Assembly: GCF_018199995.1 (NCBI RefSeq)
Contig: NZ_CP073578.1
Span: 1,860,001 to 1,924,000 of the forward strand
DNA from: Photobacterium sp. GJ3
GTDB lineage: Bacteria > Pseudomonadota > Gammaproteobacteria > Enterobacterales > Vibrionaceae
DNA length: 64,000 bases
Reading direction: 5' to 3'
Within the stretch, counting starts at the first letter, position 1. Each line of letters opens with the position of its first letter. The translations under genes were made by a program, and so were the position numbers. The notes below the pieces were generated by a model. It saw only the letters and a list, made by a program, of their open reading frames with translations. It did no database searches and was not told where the DNA came from. Positions 54,173-63,160 of the stretch are shown piece after piece.

Positions 54173-55285
54173 TCAACTCAGGAGCAGATTCCAGTGGTTA
54201 TCCCACATCACCGCAGACTGAGCGATGTGTCCGGCATCGGCAGGCGTGCGGGTCAGAATCTTCCCGGCTCCGGATCCCACCAGCCACTGCCCCTGACTGA
54301 CAGCCACACCGGAGGCATCCGTTAAAGGCCGCAAATCAACCAGTTCACCGCTGGCTTCATGCCAGATCCCGTAACAGTTGCCTCTGGGAGAAGTGGCCAG
54401 CAGATATCCGTCGAGACTGGCAATACTGGCGATATAATGATTGAAGTGCATCCAGTCTTCCGTTTCGCCCAGTAAAGGCCGCAGTGCGCCGCCTCGCTGA
54501 TGTAAATGCACCAGTGGCGCAGCCTGATCCGGTAACCCGCGGTACTGCTGACCGCAGGCAATTTCACCGGTATCGGTCACGGCCAGATGGCGGATACTTA
54601 AACGTTTGTCGGTCAGCACGGCTTGCTCCAGCACAGCCCCCGTCCGAATATCGAGATACACCAGTGCAGGCTGCATCGTCTCCAGATTCAGTGGTTCCCG
54701 GCCCCGGGTATGCACGCCGCCGACACCAATCGCCAGCGTGTATTCATCCGCCAGCACCACTTCATGCGGCCCGATGCCGAAGTGGGTGTACTCGGCAACT
54801 TTCTGTAAACCAGCCGTCGTGTCATACACACCGATCACGCCCTGACTGGTGGCGCTGACCCCTTCAGTCGTGAACAGATAACGCCCGTCGGCAGAAAAGG
54901 TGCCATGCCCGTAATAATGCCGCCCATTATCGGCTGGCCTTAAAGGCAGCGCTTCCCCGGTATCCGGACGAAATGCCTGCATATAACTGCCTGGCCGTCT
55001 GGCGAACGCCACTGCGAGCGCGCCCCCCGGCTGAATCGCAACACCATGACCACGCTCTGGTAATGCGATCTGATGAATCGGCTGGCCCAGCTGATCCGCG
55101 ACAACGACAGCATACTGACCCGCCGCTGTCCGGCTGCAGCCGATAATCCGATCCCCTTTCGCCGACGTTTTGCCCGATCCGGCACCGGCAGACACGCAGG
55201 CCGACAACAACCCGGTTGCCGGCAGAAAAATAGCGGCGCCCAGTGCTTTTTTCAGCAGGGCCCGCCGTGTTAAATCAGTCACCAT
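54173..55285 (-). CDS. DUF1513 family periplasmic protein with Tat signal
   Basis: 370 residues from ATG 55285; ATG 55294 and an upstream TTG are alternatives. Tat motif TRRALLKKALGAAIFLP with a lipobox-like LLSAC. A beta-propeller-like mature domain with many GxxxxxSADGRYLF-type strands (GHGTFSADGRYLFTTEGV). The family occurs with imelysins in iron-regulated loci; function is unknown. Its start overlaps the 3' end of the imelysin gene by about 11 bp, indicating coupling. Confidence 0.85.
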   Translation of the reverse strand: MVTDLTRRALLKKALGAAIFLPATGLLSACVSAGAGSGKTSAKGDRIIGCSRTAAGQYAVVVADQLGQPIHQIALPERGHGVAIQPGGALAVAFARRPGSYMQAFRPDTGEALPLRPADNGRHYYGHGTFSADGRYLFTTEGVSATSQGVIGVYDTTAGLQKVAEYTHFGIGPHEVVLADEYTLAIGVGGVHTRGREPLNLETMQPALVYLDIRTGAVLEQAVLTDKRLSIRHLAVTDTGEIACGQQYRGLPDQAAPLVHLHQRGGALRPLLGETEDWMHFNHYIASIASLDGYLLATSPRGNCYGIWHEASGELVDLRPLTDASGVAVSQGQWLVGSGAGKILTRTPADAGHIAQSAVMWDNHWNLLLS

Positions 55286-56282
55286 CTGTTGCATTAAACC
55301 CGACGACAATTCCTAAAGCTGGCGACACTTCGTCATGAAGTGCGAAGCGAATATACTCAAGCCCGTTTTTCAAGCTGATGAGAGAGCGGTAACCGTCCCG
55401 CGTTTTCAGCAACGCGCCCAGCCCCTCTCCCTGCGGCCAGTCTGCCAGCAAGCTGCGGAACTGTCCGGCCAGACGGTCTGCCAGCGCCGTTTGGCCCTGC
55501 GCACGCAAAAGTGCATCCAACCCCTGACCATCAGCCAGATACAGCGCCTGCATAGCCAAGACGTTGGCTTTCAGATGGGCCAGCGACGTCTGAGAACGCC
55601 AGGATTCCGCCTGATAAGGCCGCGGATGCCCCGGTTTCCCCATTGGCAGCGAGAGCTTCTTCATCGCGAAATCCAACTGATTAGACAGCGCACCCACATA
55701 CTCGCCCAGCGCCATCTGCGGTGTCATGGCCTGCCATGGATTTTGCTGCCAGGCCTGCTGCAGAGAATCACCGCTCTGATGCAGACGCTGACCAATCGCG
55801 ACCGCCAGCGCACATCCGTGAGCGTCCTGCAAACGCTCCGGATGGTCATAGAGCAGCCATTCCATGGCTCCGACACCCTGTACAGCGACACTTTGCTCAC
55901 TCAGGGCCTTTGCCGTCCAGGTTGTATCCTGTGCCAGTAACTGTGTCATTTTTCGGCCCGTGATGTCTTTTTTATCCGGCCAGAACTGAATCTGCCAGGA
56001 CAATGCCAGGGCCGCTTCACTGCCTTTTTCACGGCCCTGGAAAGTCATCCAGTGCTGCATGAGTTGCTGCCAGGCGTTCCGGCTGGTGGTCAGTGCTTGT
56101 GCTGAGGGCGTCTGACAATAGTTTTGAACGGCGGATTCCAGTTGCTCAGCCGAAGTCAGCAATTGTGCTGCGGCCCGCTGGTGCTGCTGATGAATGGCAG
56201 CCGAGGTCGCAGCTTCATCGTCCTGACACCCTGTCAGCAACAGAATCGAGAACAGGCTCATCGCCACAAAAGTTCTTTTCAT
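55275..56282 (-). CDS. Imelysin family lipoprotein
   Basis: 335 residues. Lipoprotein signal with LLLTGC lipobox (near residue 19). Imelysin fold with VGAMEWLLYDHPE in place of the GxHxxE motif, so the metal site appears altered, and a conserved C-terminal LISLKNGLEYIRFALHDE. Imelysins are M75-type, iron-regulated outer-surface or periplasmic proteins; they were once called peptidases but the activity is uncertain. Third gene of the Fur-controlled operon. Confidence 0.85.
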   Translation of the reverse strand: MKRTFVAMSLFSILLLTGCQDDEAATSAAIHQQHQRAAAQLLTSAEQLESAVQNYCQTPSAQALTTSRNAWQQLMQHWMTFQGREKGSEAALALSWQIQFWPDKKDITGRKMTQLLAQDTTWTAKALSEQSVAVQGVGAMEWLLYDHPERLQDAHGCALAVAIGQRLHQSGDSLQQAWQQNPWQAMTPQMALGEYVGALSNQLDFAMKKLSLPMGKPGHPRPYQAESWRSQTSLAHLKANVLAMQALYLADGQGLDALLRAQGQTALADRLAGQFRSLLADWPQGEGLGALLKTRDGYRSLISLKNGLEYIRFALHDEVSPALGIVVGFNATDGD

Positions 56283-56291
56283 GGAGCTTCC

Positions 56292-57734
56292 TTACAGTGA
56301 ATTCAGGAATGCCATCAGCGCTTCCCGATCCGTTTTGTTCAGTTGTAATACCCGATCCCGGCTCGACTGCGCTTCGCCGCCATGCCACAACACGGCTTCC
56401 ATCATATTTCGTGCGCGGCCATCATGCAGATAATAGGTATGTCCGTTGACCTCCTCGGTGTAACCAATGCCCCACAATGGCGCAGTCCGCCACTCACGGC
56501 CATTGGCCAGAAATTCATCCCGGTGGTCCGCCAATCCTTCGCCCATATCATGCAGCAGCAAGTCGGTGTACGGATGAATGGTTTGCTCCGACAGCGCCGG
56601 TAAAGTGTCCACTTTGGCCGTTTTCAGGTTGCTCTGATGGCAGGTGCCGCAGCCGATGTATGCAAAGAGTTGCTCACCACGCAGGGCAGCCGGATCGTCC
56701 AGCTGACGTCGCATCGGCACACCGAGATGGCGCGAGTAAAACTCGATAAAATTCATGATTTTATCGCTGACTTCTGGTGCCCCTCCGTTGGGCAGGGTCT
56801 GACAAATCGTCTGACCGCTGGTGCAGTTTTCGACCGGGAACAGCGTGGAGGTCAGACCGACATCCCCATTGAATGCCGCTGCATTTTGCTGTTTCAACGT
56901 CGGCTGTCCGGCTTTCCAGCCAAAGCGGCCAGCGACGGTTTCTTTTTTCTCGACATCCCAGACGCGGTTCATTTTGCCGGAAATCCCCTGCCCTTCATCC
57001 GCCTGCGCTTTCGCCAGCGCTTCCAGTGTTCGCTCCGGGATTTGCTCCAGCAAGCCTAAACCGATCATCGGTGGTGCGATGCGGGCAGACATCATCACGT
57101 CTGGATGCAGGTCACCGTAATTCAGGTCAGTCAGGGTCAGCGTTGGCTTGCGTAAAGACACCACTTCGCCATCGGCAAAGGTCACAGGAATTTCGGTGTA
57201 ATCGACCCGCACCTGACCTTCCGGCTTGGCATCCGGCAGCGCGAAATCCTGCAGTTGTCCGCCGTACATCGGCTCCGGGATGACACCGTCGGTGATCAGG
57301 GCTTTTTTCTGGGCATCAGTCAGCGCCGGAATACTCAAGCGAACCAACATCGACACGACATTGGTATCCCCGTCTTCCGGTGGATGGCCGCGACCATCTT
57401 TGATATGGCAGTTTTGACAACCATTGGTATTGAACAGAGGACCCAGCCCATCGCGGGCATCCGTCGTGGCCGGCGCCTGAACCCAGGGGTTGCGGAAGAA
57501 ACTGTTCCCGACACTGAAATCCAGACGGTTCACCAGGGGCAGATTGGCGGCTGGCAGAGAAAAGGCGTTGGCCCCTGTTTTACTCACACTGGTTTCGCCC
57601 CCGGATTTCAACTGAATGAACCGGGTAGCGGCTTCCTGCGAACCATTTTGCTGAGCAGAAGCCGGAAAAATAAAAGAAAACGGTAAAGAAAAAACAGCCA
57701 TCCGGGCTGCAATCGACATCAACTTCATAATCAA
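56292..57734 (-). CDS. DUF1111 di-heme oxidoreductase (thiol oxidoreductase-like)
   Basis: 480 residues with a signal peptide (about 1-27). Two c-type heme motifs: CQNCH (in LFNTNGCQNCHIKDG) and CGTCH (in FAYIGCGTCHQSNL). It has SVGNSFFRNPWVQAPATTDARDGLGP and the VLWHGGEAQSSRDRV end of the DUF1111 family, distantly related to MauG/cytochrome c peroxidase. It likely oxidises a periplasmic partner; its place between two imelysins suggests a role in iron uptake or heme handling. Ends 9 bp before the downstream imelysin gene start. Confidence 0.88.
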   Translation of the reverse strand: MIMKLMSIAARMAVFSLPFSFIFPASAQQNGSQEAATRFIQLKSGGETSVSKTGANAFSLPAANLPLVNRLDFSVGNSFFRNPWVQAPATTDARDGLGPLFNTNGCQNCHIKDGRGHPPEDGDTNVVSMLVRLSIPALTDAQKKALITDGVIPEPMYGGQLQDFALPDAKPEGQVRVDYTEIPVTFADGEVVSLRKPTLTLTDLNYGDLHPDVMMSARIAPPMIGLGLLEQIPERTLEALAKAQADEGQGISGKMNRVWDVEKKETVAGRFGWKAGQPTLKQQNAAAFNGDVGLTSTLFPVENCTSGQTICQTLPNGGAPEVSDKIMNFIEFYSRHLGVPMRRQLDDPAALRGEQLFAYIGCGTCHQSNLKTAKVDTLPALSEQTIHPYTDLLLHDMGEGLADHRDEFLANGREWRTAPLWGIGYTEEVNGHTYYLHDGRARNMMEAVLWHGGEAQSSRDRVLQLNKTDREALMAFLNSL

Positions 57735-57787
57735 AAACTCACATTGGCGTTGAATTCAGACTCAGTGACCCATCAACATATTGACGA

Positions 57788-57810
57788 CAAAAGGGCTCTC
57801 ATGAGCCCTT
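57788..57810 (-). terminator. Hairpin between the first imelysin gene and the DUF1111 gene
   Basis: AAGGGCTC / GAGCCCTT stem with TCAT loop, followed on the minus strand by TTTTGTC. It probably ends or attenuates the transcript so that the first imelysin is made in excess over the three downstream products. Confidence 0.7.
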
Positions 57811-57842
57811 GTTTCGTTATTATTTTTTAACGTCAACACACA

Positions 57843-59096
57843 TTAAAACTGATGATCGGCTGTGTCCGGATTCAGATTGGTCACGCCAATAATACCTGCG
57901 GCACGCTCAATCTCTGCGGTTTGTTTCACCAGCCCGATGATTGCATCGTTCACCAGTTTGTGACCGGCTTTGTTGCTGGCTGCAATCAGCTGATCAAAAT
58001 GCTGATTGTTCTTCTCAGCCGATTCGACCAGGGTATACACCTGCGCACGCGCCTGATCGAACTCAGCCTGAATTTCTTTAGCTGCGTTCGCATCTTTTTC
58101 TGCAACCAGATCATGCAGACTCGGACCCTTCAGCATACTGCCGTCTGCACGCTTGTAGCTGCCGGTGTAGACGTTGTAGATCCCCTGCTCGTTGTAATAA
58201 TGGGAATTGTGGGTGTTATCCGAGAAACAATCATGCTCGTCTTCGGTGGAGTTGGCTTCCAGCGCGACTTTCATCCGTTCACCTGCCAGTTCACCCAGAG
58301 AAAGTGACCCCATGCCAAACAACATCTTACGCAGGCCATTGTCCGGTGAATCTGCCAGCAGCTCCGCACGGTAGTTGTCTTTCTCGGTCGCCGACCATTG
58401 CTTGGTCATCCAGTCCAGATCGGTCAACAACAGATCCGATGCCGCTTTCAGGTAAGCACGGCGGCGCTCACAGTGGCCATGGGTACAGCCTTCACCAGAC
58501 ACAAAATCTGTATAGGCACGCTCACCGGCACCCGCGTCTGTCCCATGCAGATCCTGTCCCCACAGCAAGAACTCAATGGCATGATAGCCCGTGGCAACGT
58601 TCGCTTCAGAACCACCAATTTCATTCAGTTCGGCCAGCAACTCAGGCGTGATTTCAGTGGCATTAATAGTCACATTACCCACCTGAATCTTTGGATTCGC
58701 AATGATATTGGCGGTCGCGCCTTCATTGCCCAGCTCGTGGTGATAGCCTTTCGCGACATAATCAATCAGCCCTTCATCCAGCGGCCAGGCGTTCAACTGG
58801 CCTTCCCAGTCATCCACAATGGCATTGCCGAAACGAAAGACTTCTGATTGCTGATAAGGGATTCGCGCCAGTTTCCAGGCAGCTTTCGCTTCCGTCAGCG
58901 TCTTCTCAGAAGGGGTCGCAATCAGAGCATCAATGGCTTGATCAAGGTGTTGTGCCGTTGTGTGGGCATCGTGATAAACGTGAAAAGCCAGATCGGCATA
59001 GTGATTCACAACATCTTGTTTGGTCGTCGCAGCCTGCGTGCTGCCAGCCACCATCACTGATGCGGCGAGAAATGAAAGGGCAAACGTCTTATTCAT
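57843..59096 (-). CDS. Imelysin family protein, IrpA-like (iron-regulated)
   Basis: 417 residues from ATG 59096, where the signal peptide MNKTFALSFLAASVMVAGSTQA starts; the frame is open upstream to 59150. The imelysin fold contains two repeats, ATGYHAIEFLLWGQDLHG giving the GxHxxE motif, and TPSEKTLTEAKAAWKLARIPYQQSE as the first helices. IrpA-type imelysins are produced under iron limitation. First gene of the operon, behind the Fur box. Confidence 0.9.
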   Translation of the reverse strand: MNKTFALSFLAASVMVAGSTQAATTKQDVVNHYADLAFHVYHDAHTTAQHLDQAIDALIATPSEKTLTEAKAAWKLARIPYQQSEVFRFGNAIVDDWEGQLNAWPLDEGLIDYVAKGYHHELGNEGATANIIANPKIQVGNVTINATEITPELLAELNEIGGSEANVATGYHAIEFLLWGQDLHGTDAGAGERAYTDFVSGEGCTHGHCERRRAYLKAASDLLLTDLDWMTKQWSATEKDNYRAELLADSPDNGLRKMLFGMGSLSLGELAGERMKVALEANSTEDEHDCFSDNTHNSHYYNEQGIYNVYTGSYKRADGSMLKGPSLHDLVAEKDANAAKEIQAEFDQARAQVYTLVESAEKNNQHFDQLIAASNKAGHKLVNDAIIGLVKQTAEIERAAGIIGVTNLNPDTADHQF

Positions 59097-59138
59097 GTAA
59101 CTTTCGTCCGTGGTCAGGTGAGTAACAATAAGGTTCAA

Positions 59139-59158
59139 ATTGATAATCATTATTATTC
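59139..59158 (-). promoter_or_regulatory. Fur box upstream of the imelysin operon
   Basis: On the minus strand the site reads AATAATAATGATTATCAAT, close to the Fur consensus GATAATGATNATCATTATC, about 45-60 bp upstream of the imelysin start. It predicts repression by Fur with iron and expression under iron starvation. Confidence 0.78.
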
Positions 59159-59159
59159 A

Positions 59160-59613
59160 CGCAAAAAACAATAACAAGTAACAGATAGACACAATTTGAA
59201 AGATATCGCGCAAAATACATACAAACAGAAAAATGCGACACAAAAGACACCCATCTCACGCTGTGCTTTATGACATGATGCTTTATTCATCTGACTTCAC
59301 CGTGAGTCTGGCCAGCGCTGGGTGACAGATGGGGTCTCAAAAACCAGACAAAGCCGAGAATCTCTGGTCAGAACCACCATATTCGTCAGAAAAGCTTGAA
59401 AATCGAGCAAATCATGGTTTTCATTGTGTTTTTTGATAGAAGGCTGAACAATTCACATGCTAGAATTTCGCTTTCGCGAAGGGGACCTGCCTGCACCCCA
59501 ATCATTCACGCAGCTGTTTACCCTAAAATAAGAAATAATTCATGAATTAGCCGTGACAAGCATTTATCTGGCCAGCCGGATAATGCATGCGGCTGATCAG
59601 GTGGGAGAGCAAC
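59160..59613. other. Intergenic region between the imelysin operon and the MarR gene
   Basis: About 450 bp without a supported gene. A dyad TTTCGCTTTCGCGAAGG near 59466-59482 lies ~130 bp upstream of the MarR gene and could be its operator, but this is weak. Nothing else supported. Confidence 0.4.
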
Positions 59614-60114
59614 ATGGACAAACATGAAGAAGTCCTTATCGCCCTGCGACAGATCATTCGAGCAATCGACCTGCATTCAAGGCAACTGAACAAATCGACC
59701 GGTCTGACCGGGCCACAACTTGTCTTAATGAAAGCGATTCGCGATTCTGGTGAAGTCACCATTCGCCAGCTGTCGAAAAATACCAATATGAGTCAGGCGA
59801 CGGCGACAACAATCCTGGATCGATTAGAAAAACGCGGGCTGGTGGTTCGCGAGCGAAGCACACTGGATAAACGAAAAGTCCATGCGCATCTGACCGATGA
59901 AGGCAAAGTTTATCTCGACAAAGCTCCCCTGCCTTTGCAGGAAAGTTTTGTCTCCCGGTTCCAGAAACTGGATGAGTGGGAACAGTCGCTGCTGCTGTCT
60001 TCGGTACAGCGCATTTCCTCCATGATGAATGCAGAGCATCTGGATGTCGCGCCGATGCTGGAAGTGGGCAGCATTACGCAAGCACATCCGGACGATAACA
60101 CCGGCACGCATTAA
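59614..60114 (+). CDS. MarR-family regulator, CosR/EctR-like
   Basis: 166 residues from ATG 59614 with GGGAG six bases upstream; frame open to 59587. MDKHEEVLIALRQIIRAIDLHSRQL and the winged helix (TIRQLSKNTNMSQATATTILDRLEKRGLVVRERSTLDKRKVHA) match, as remembered, the vibrio CosR/EctR-type repressors of ectoine and glycine-betaine systems. No ectABC genes are next to it, so the target is elsewhere or different. The name is by resemblance only. Confidence 0.83.
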   Translation: MDKHEEVLIALRQIIRAIDLHSRQLNKSTGLTGPQLVLMKAIRDSGEVTIRQLSKNTNMSQATATTILDRLEKRGLVVRERSTLDKRKVHAHLTDEGKVYLDKAPLPLQESFVSRFQKLDEWEQSLLLSSVQRISSMMNAEHLDVAPMLEVGSITQAHPDDNTGTH

Positions 60115-60273
60115 CGCACCCTTGATTCCAGCTTGCTTCACCGCCGGTGTCTCCTCCGGCGGTCTGATCCCTCCCAAAATTTGTGATTCATTTCTCCCCG
60201 GACTCATTTCTCACACAACCAACACTCTGATAGTATTCATGCCATCTTTTCAACGATTGGAAGTGAGCATCGC

Positions 60274-61134
60274 ATGCTGCTTGAGGGTGTCGAAACCTTA
60301 CTGGTCCTCGCCAAAGAAGGCACGATGAGCCGGGCCGGGAGTCGTCTGTATATCAGTCAGAGTGCGGTCAGCAAGCGCATTGCACGGCTGGAGCAGCGTT
60401 TAGGAAAGAAACTGGTGGTGCCGGATGGCCGGAATATCAAACTCACACCCGACGCTCTGGCCCTGGTGGCGCAGGTTGGCCCCGGATTCCATGAGCTGAA
60501 AGGTCAGATTTTTGAACAGCAAGCCATTCAGGATCAAACGCCGATTACACTTGCTTGCTCCGAAACACTGGTTGCAGGGTATCTGGCCCCGCTGATGGGC
60601 CGTTATCTGCAGCAGGATCCCCATCTGGTGATCAACACACATCATACCCCCGTGATTATCGAGCGGGTGCAGGCCGGTGATGCCACGCTGGGTTTTTGTG
60701 CCGGTCACCTACCGCCGCAACACGGCTTGCAGGTTGTCCATCTAATGAATGAGCCCTTCACCGTGGTCTTCAGTCAACCTTTATCAGGCCCACCCAGTGT
60801 GTTACTAACCAATGATCTCAGCAATCCGGCCAATGCCTATCAGGCAGGACTCCTGCAACAGACCGGGATTCGCCCGCTGATGGAAATGGACTCTTACACC
60901 GCTGCCGCGCAATTGGCTCTGGCAGGTGCCGCACCCGCGCTGGTGCCTTTGTCTGTGGTCAAAACACTGGCAATCGATGATTCACACTGCCAGTATTTTG
61001 CCTTTCTGGACGGGTTTAACCGCCCGATTTACCTTTGCTATCGTCAGCACAGCTACCGTGCCGATCGTGTCCGGCGACTTATTGAAACCATTGCGGATTT
61101 TGTTCCCAAAGCAGCTTCAATGCCATCAGCATAG
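60274..61134 (+). CDS. LysR-family transcriptional regulator
   Basis: 286 residues. HTH: TLLVLAKEGTMSRAGSRLYISQSAVSKRIARLEQ; short effector domain with ITLACSETLVAGYLAP, VIIERVQAGDATLGFCAG and PALVPLSVVKTLA. The start follows GGAAGTGAG. Its last 56 bp overlap the convergent TSUP gene, so the two messages are antisense at their ends. Target unknown. Confidence 0.88.
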   Translation: MLLEGVETLLVLAKEGTMSRAGSRLYISQSAVSKRIARLEQRLGKKLVVPDGRNIKLTPDALALVAQVGPGFHELKGQIFEQQAIQDQTPITLACSETLVAGYLAPLMGRYLQQDPHLVINTHHTPVIIERVQAGDATLGFCAGHLPPQHGLQVVHLMNEPFTVVFSQPLSGPPSVLLTNDLSNPANAYQAGLLQQTGIRPLMEMDSYTAAAQLALAGAAPALVPLSVVKTLAIDDSHCQYFAFLDGFNRPIYLCYRQHSYRADRVRRLIETIADFVPKAASMPSA

Positions 61135-61849
61135 ACATCACAACGACCATAGGCCGGATCAGCTTCCGGCCTTTGCTGACCACCACTTTCGCGCCCATTC
61201 TCGCCCCAATAAAACCACCGACCGCCATCACCAGTCCCACTTCCCAAACCGGTAAACCCGCCAGAATGAAAAACAGTAACGCCGCAATATTTGAGGTGAA
61301 ATTCAGGACTTTAGTCCGGGCAGTTGCTTCAACGATCCCCAGTCCCGCCAGCGTCACAAAACAGATCGTGAACAGCGAGCCCGTCCCCGGTCCGAAAAAC
61401 CCATCATAAAAGCCAATCCCGATCCCGACACTGAAGGCAAACGCTCCCTCTGAGATTCTGGCTTTGCCGCCATGAATACTCGCCTGAGGCGCCAAAAGGA
61501 AATAAAGCGAGATCGCAATCAGCAAGATAGGAATCAGACTCGTCAGGATACTGGCATCAATCCGTTGGACCATTTCAGCCCCGAAGGCAGATCCGGCGAA
61601 TGTAAAAGCGATGGCCAGTGCCATCTGTCTGAGATTGACCATGCCATTGCGAACAAAATAATAAGTCGCGGAAAAGCTGCCAAAGGAGCTTTGCAGTTTA
61701 TTGGTGGCCAGTGCCTGTGTCGGCGGAATGCCCGCCGCAAGCAGCGCCGGGACCGTCAGCAGTCCACCGCCTCCCGCAATGGCATCAATGAAAGCCGCCA
61801 GCCCGGCGACGAAAAACAATAACGCGAGAATCTCAACAGATATATCCAT
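61079..61849 (-). CDS. TSUP (TauE/SafE) family membrane exporter
   Basis: 256 residues from ATG 61849; the frame is open to 61885. About eight TM helices with AAFIDAIAGGGGLLTVPALLAAGIPPTQALATNK, the hallmark of TSUP, repeated in the second half as GFYDGFFGPGTGSLF. Proposed to move sulfite, sulfonates or other organic anions. Overlaps the end of the LysR gene by 56 bp (convergent). Confidence 0.9.
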   Translation of the reverse strand: MDISVEILALLFFVAGLAAFIDAIAGGGGLLTVPALLAAGIPPTQALATNKLQSSFGSFSATYYFVRNGMVNLRQMALAIAFTFAGSAFGAEMVQRIDASILTSLIPILLIAISLYFLLAPQASIHGGKARISEGAFAFSVGIGIGFYDGFFGPGTGSLFTICFVTLAGLGIVEATARTKVLNFTSNIAALLFFILAGLPVWEVGLVMAVGGFIGARMGAKVVVSKGRKLIRPMVVVMSMLMALKLLWEQNPQWFQ

Positions 61850-62059
61850 ACATCGTTCCACAAAACCACACCAAACATCCCCCAAAAGTCATACTGAGCA
61901 GGGGCTTACGGACAGAGAAGGTATCATCCTTACTTGGCAGGCAATAGCGAAAGAAAAGATATCAATTCATTCCGCTTTGGAATCATTGTGTGACGCGCCA
62001 ATGACTCAGGCACAGGCTGTGTCAGCACTATAATTGAGGAGAAGGAGGAGGTATCGCTT

Positions 62060-62191
62060 ATGTGGCTTGTTTATCCAAACGCAGCGGATGGGGTAACGCC
62101 GAGATCAGAATCCTTGCAAACCTGGGTGGATGCAGCGCTTCAGGCGCTGGAAGACTTTTTCAAATCACCGCAGGACAACGTCGTCGAGTGA
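62060..62191 (+). CDS. Candidate 43-aa small protein
   Basis: ATG 62060 is preceded by GGAGGAGG about 7 bases upstream, an unusually strong Shine-Dalgarno. The encoded peptide starts MWLVYPNAADGVTPRSESL, continues QTWVDAALQALEDFFKSPQ and ends DNVVE; the middle looks like an amphipathic helix. A terminator-like hairpin (62225-62244) follows. Expression is likely, function unknown. No family is recognised. Confidence 0.55.
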   Translation: MWLVYPNAADGVTPRSESLQTWVDAALQALEDFFKSPQDNVVE

Positions 62192-62224
62192 GTTTCAGAT
62201 TTGCGTACGAATCCGCATGAAAAC

Positions 62225-62244
62225 AAGGGAGCGACGGCTCCCTT
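62225..62244. terminator. Bidirectional terminator hairpin
   Basis: AAGGGAGC / GCTCCCTT perfect 8-bp stem with a GACG loop, 20 bp after the stop of the PEP-CTERM gene on the minus strand, where it is followed by GTTTTC, and 33 bp after the small ORF on the plus strand. Confidence 0.75.
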
Positions 62245-62263
62245 ATCGCTTCCCAATTCAGGA

Positions 62264-63091
62264 TTAGCGGACTTTCGCACGTCGATTTCTGCGCAATGTG
62301 CTTGCCAGACCCAGTAACCCGACCCCAAGCAAAGCCACACTCGCAGGCTCAGGCATATCCTGTGGCGGCTGATTCAAGGTGAGATCCCCAAGCGCCCACT
62401 CTTCGAAACCTGAATCAAACTCATCAAAGCTTGAGTACAGCACGAAGTAAATCTGATCATTTGGGATACTGGAGAAATAGTCTTCATGAATAAAAAAGGC
62501 TAAATCCGTCGCCCCGCTGCCCGGCCCATTGTTATTCTTACTGGCATCCAGCCGAATTGAATTATCCAGAAATGCCCCATTGTCATCCCAGTCCAGACTC
62601 CAGAGTAACGTCTGGTCCTGCAGATTGTTGATATCATCCACATTCTGCATCGGTGTACTGGTGGCAAACAGCATCAGATTCGTCAGGACGATCTCATTAT
62701 CCTGACCGGTCTCGTTCACATCCAGAATAAACGAGTAAAAGCCATTGTTTAGCTGAAGCTCAGACAACAGAACATCCCGTGTAAAATTTCCTGACGGATG
62801 TTGATCCATCATATAGGGATCCGTCGTACTGGTATTAAAACCTTCCTGAATACCATTGCCATCGCCATTCGCATTGGCGCCATTCCCTCCTTCCTGAATC
62901 CTCAGGAATGAGCCCAAATTCCCGGAACCTGCCCCCGTTTGCTGATACACAGTGACATAACTGTCACCCTGATTCCCCATGTTTAACAAGGCTTGATCTG
63001 TTCCTGATACCGCCAAATTGATCTCAGCTGCGTTCGCTGAGACGACGAAACAACACGATACTGCCAGTGCTAGCTTACTCAACAATTTCAT
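62264..63091 (-). CDS. PEP-CTERM sorting domain protein (secreted)
   Basis: 275 residues from ATG 63091 (GAGG upstream); the frame is open to 63136. Signal peptide MKLLSKLALAVSCCFVVSANAAEI, a beta-rich DUF-like body rich in Asn, Gly, Asp, and a C-terminal sorting signal: MPEPASVALLGVGLLGLAST then the basic RRNRRAKVR. The pattern VPEP-hydrophobic helix-Arg cluster is the PEP-CTERM signal recognised by EpsH/exosortase, for transfer to the cell surface or biofilm matrix. The body sequence is not assigned. PEP-CTERM proteins are sparse in Vibrionaceae. Confidence 0.9.
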   Translation of the reverse strand: MKLLSKLALAVSCCFVVSANAAEINLAVSGTDQALLNMGNQGDSYVTVYQQTGAGSGNLGSFLRIQEGGNGANANGDGNGIQEGFNTSTTDPYMMDQHPSGNFTRDVLLSELQLNNGFYSFILDVNETGQDNEIVLTNLMLFATSTPMQNVDDINNLQDQTLLWSLDWDDNGAFLDNSIRLDASKNNNGPGSGATDLAFFIHEDYFSSIPNDQIYFVLYSSFDEFDSGFEEWALGDLTLNQPPQDMPEPASVALLGVGLLGLASTLRRNRRAKVR

Positions 63092-63160
63092 GCCTTGATC
63101 CTCTGCTACTACTGTTAGGCAATGAGTAAGGAGCAAGAATTAGTCCAAAAGTTAACCACT

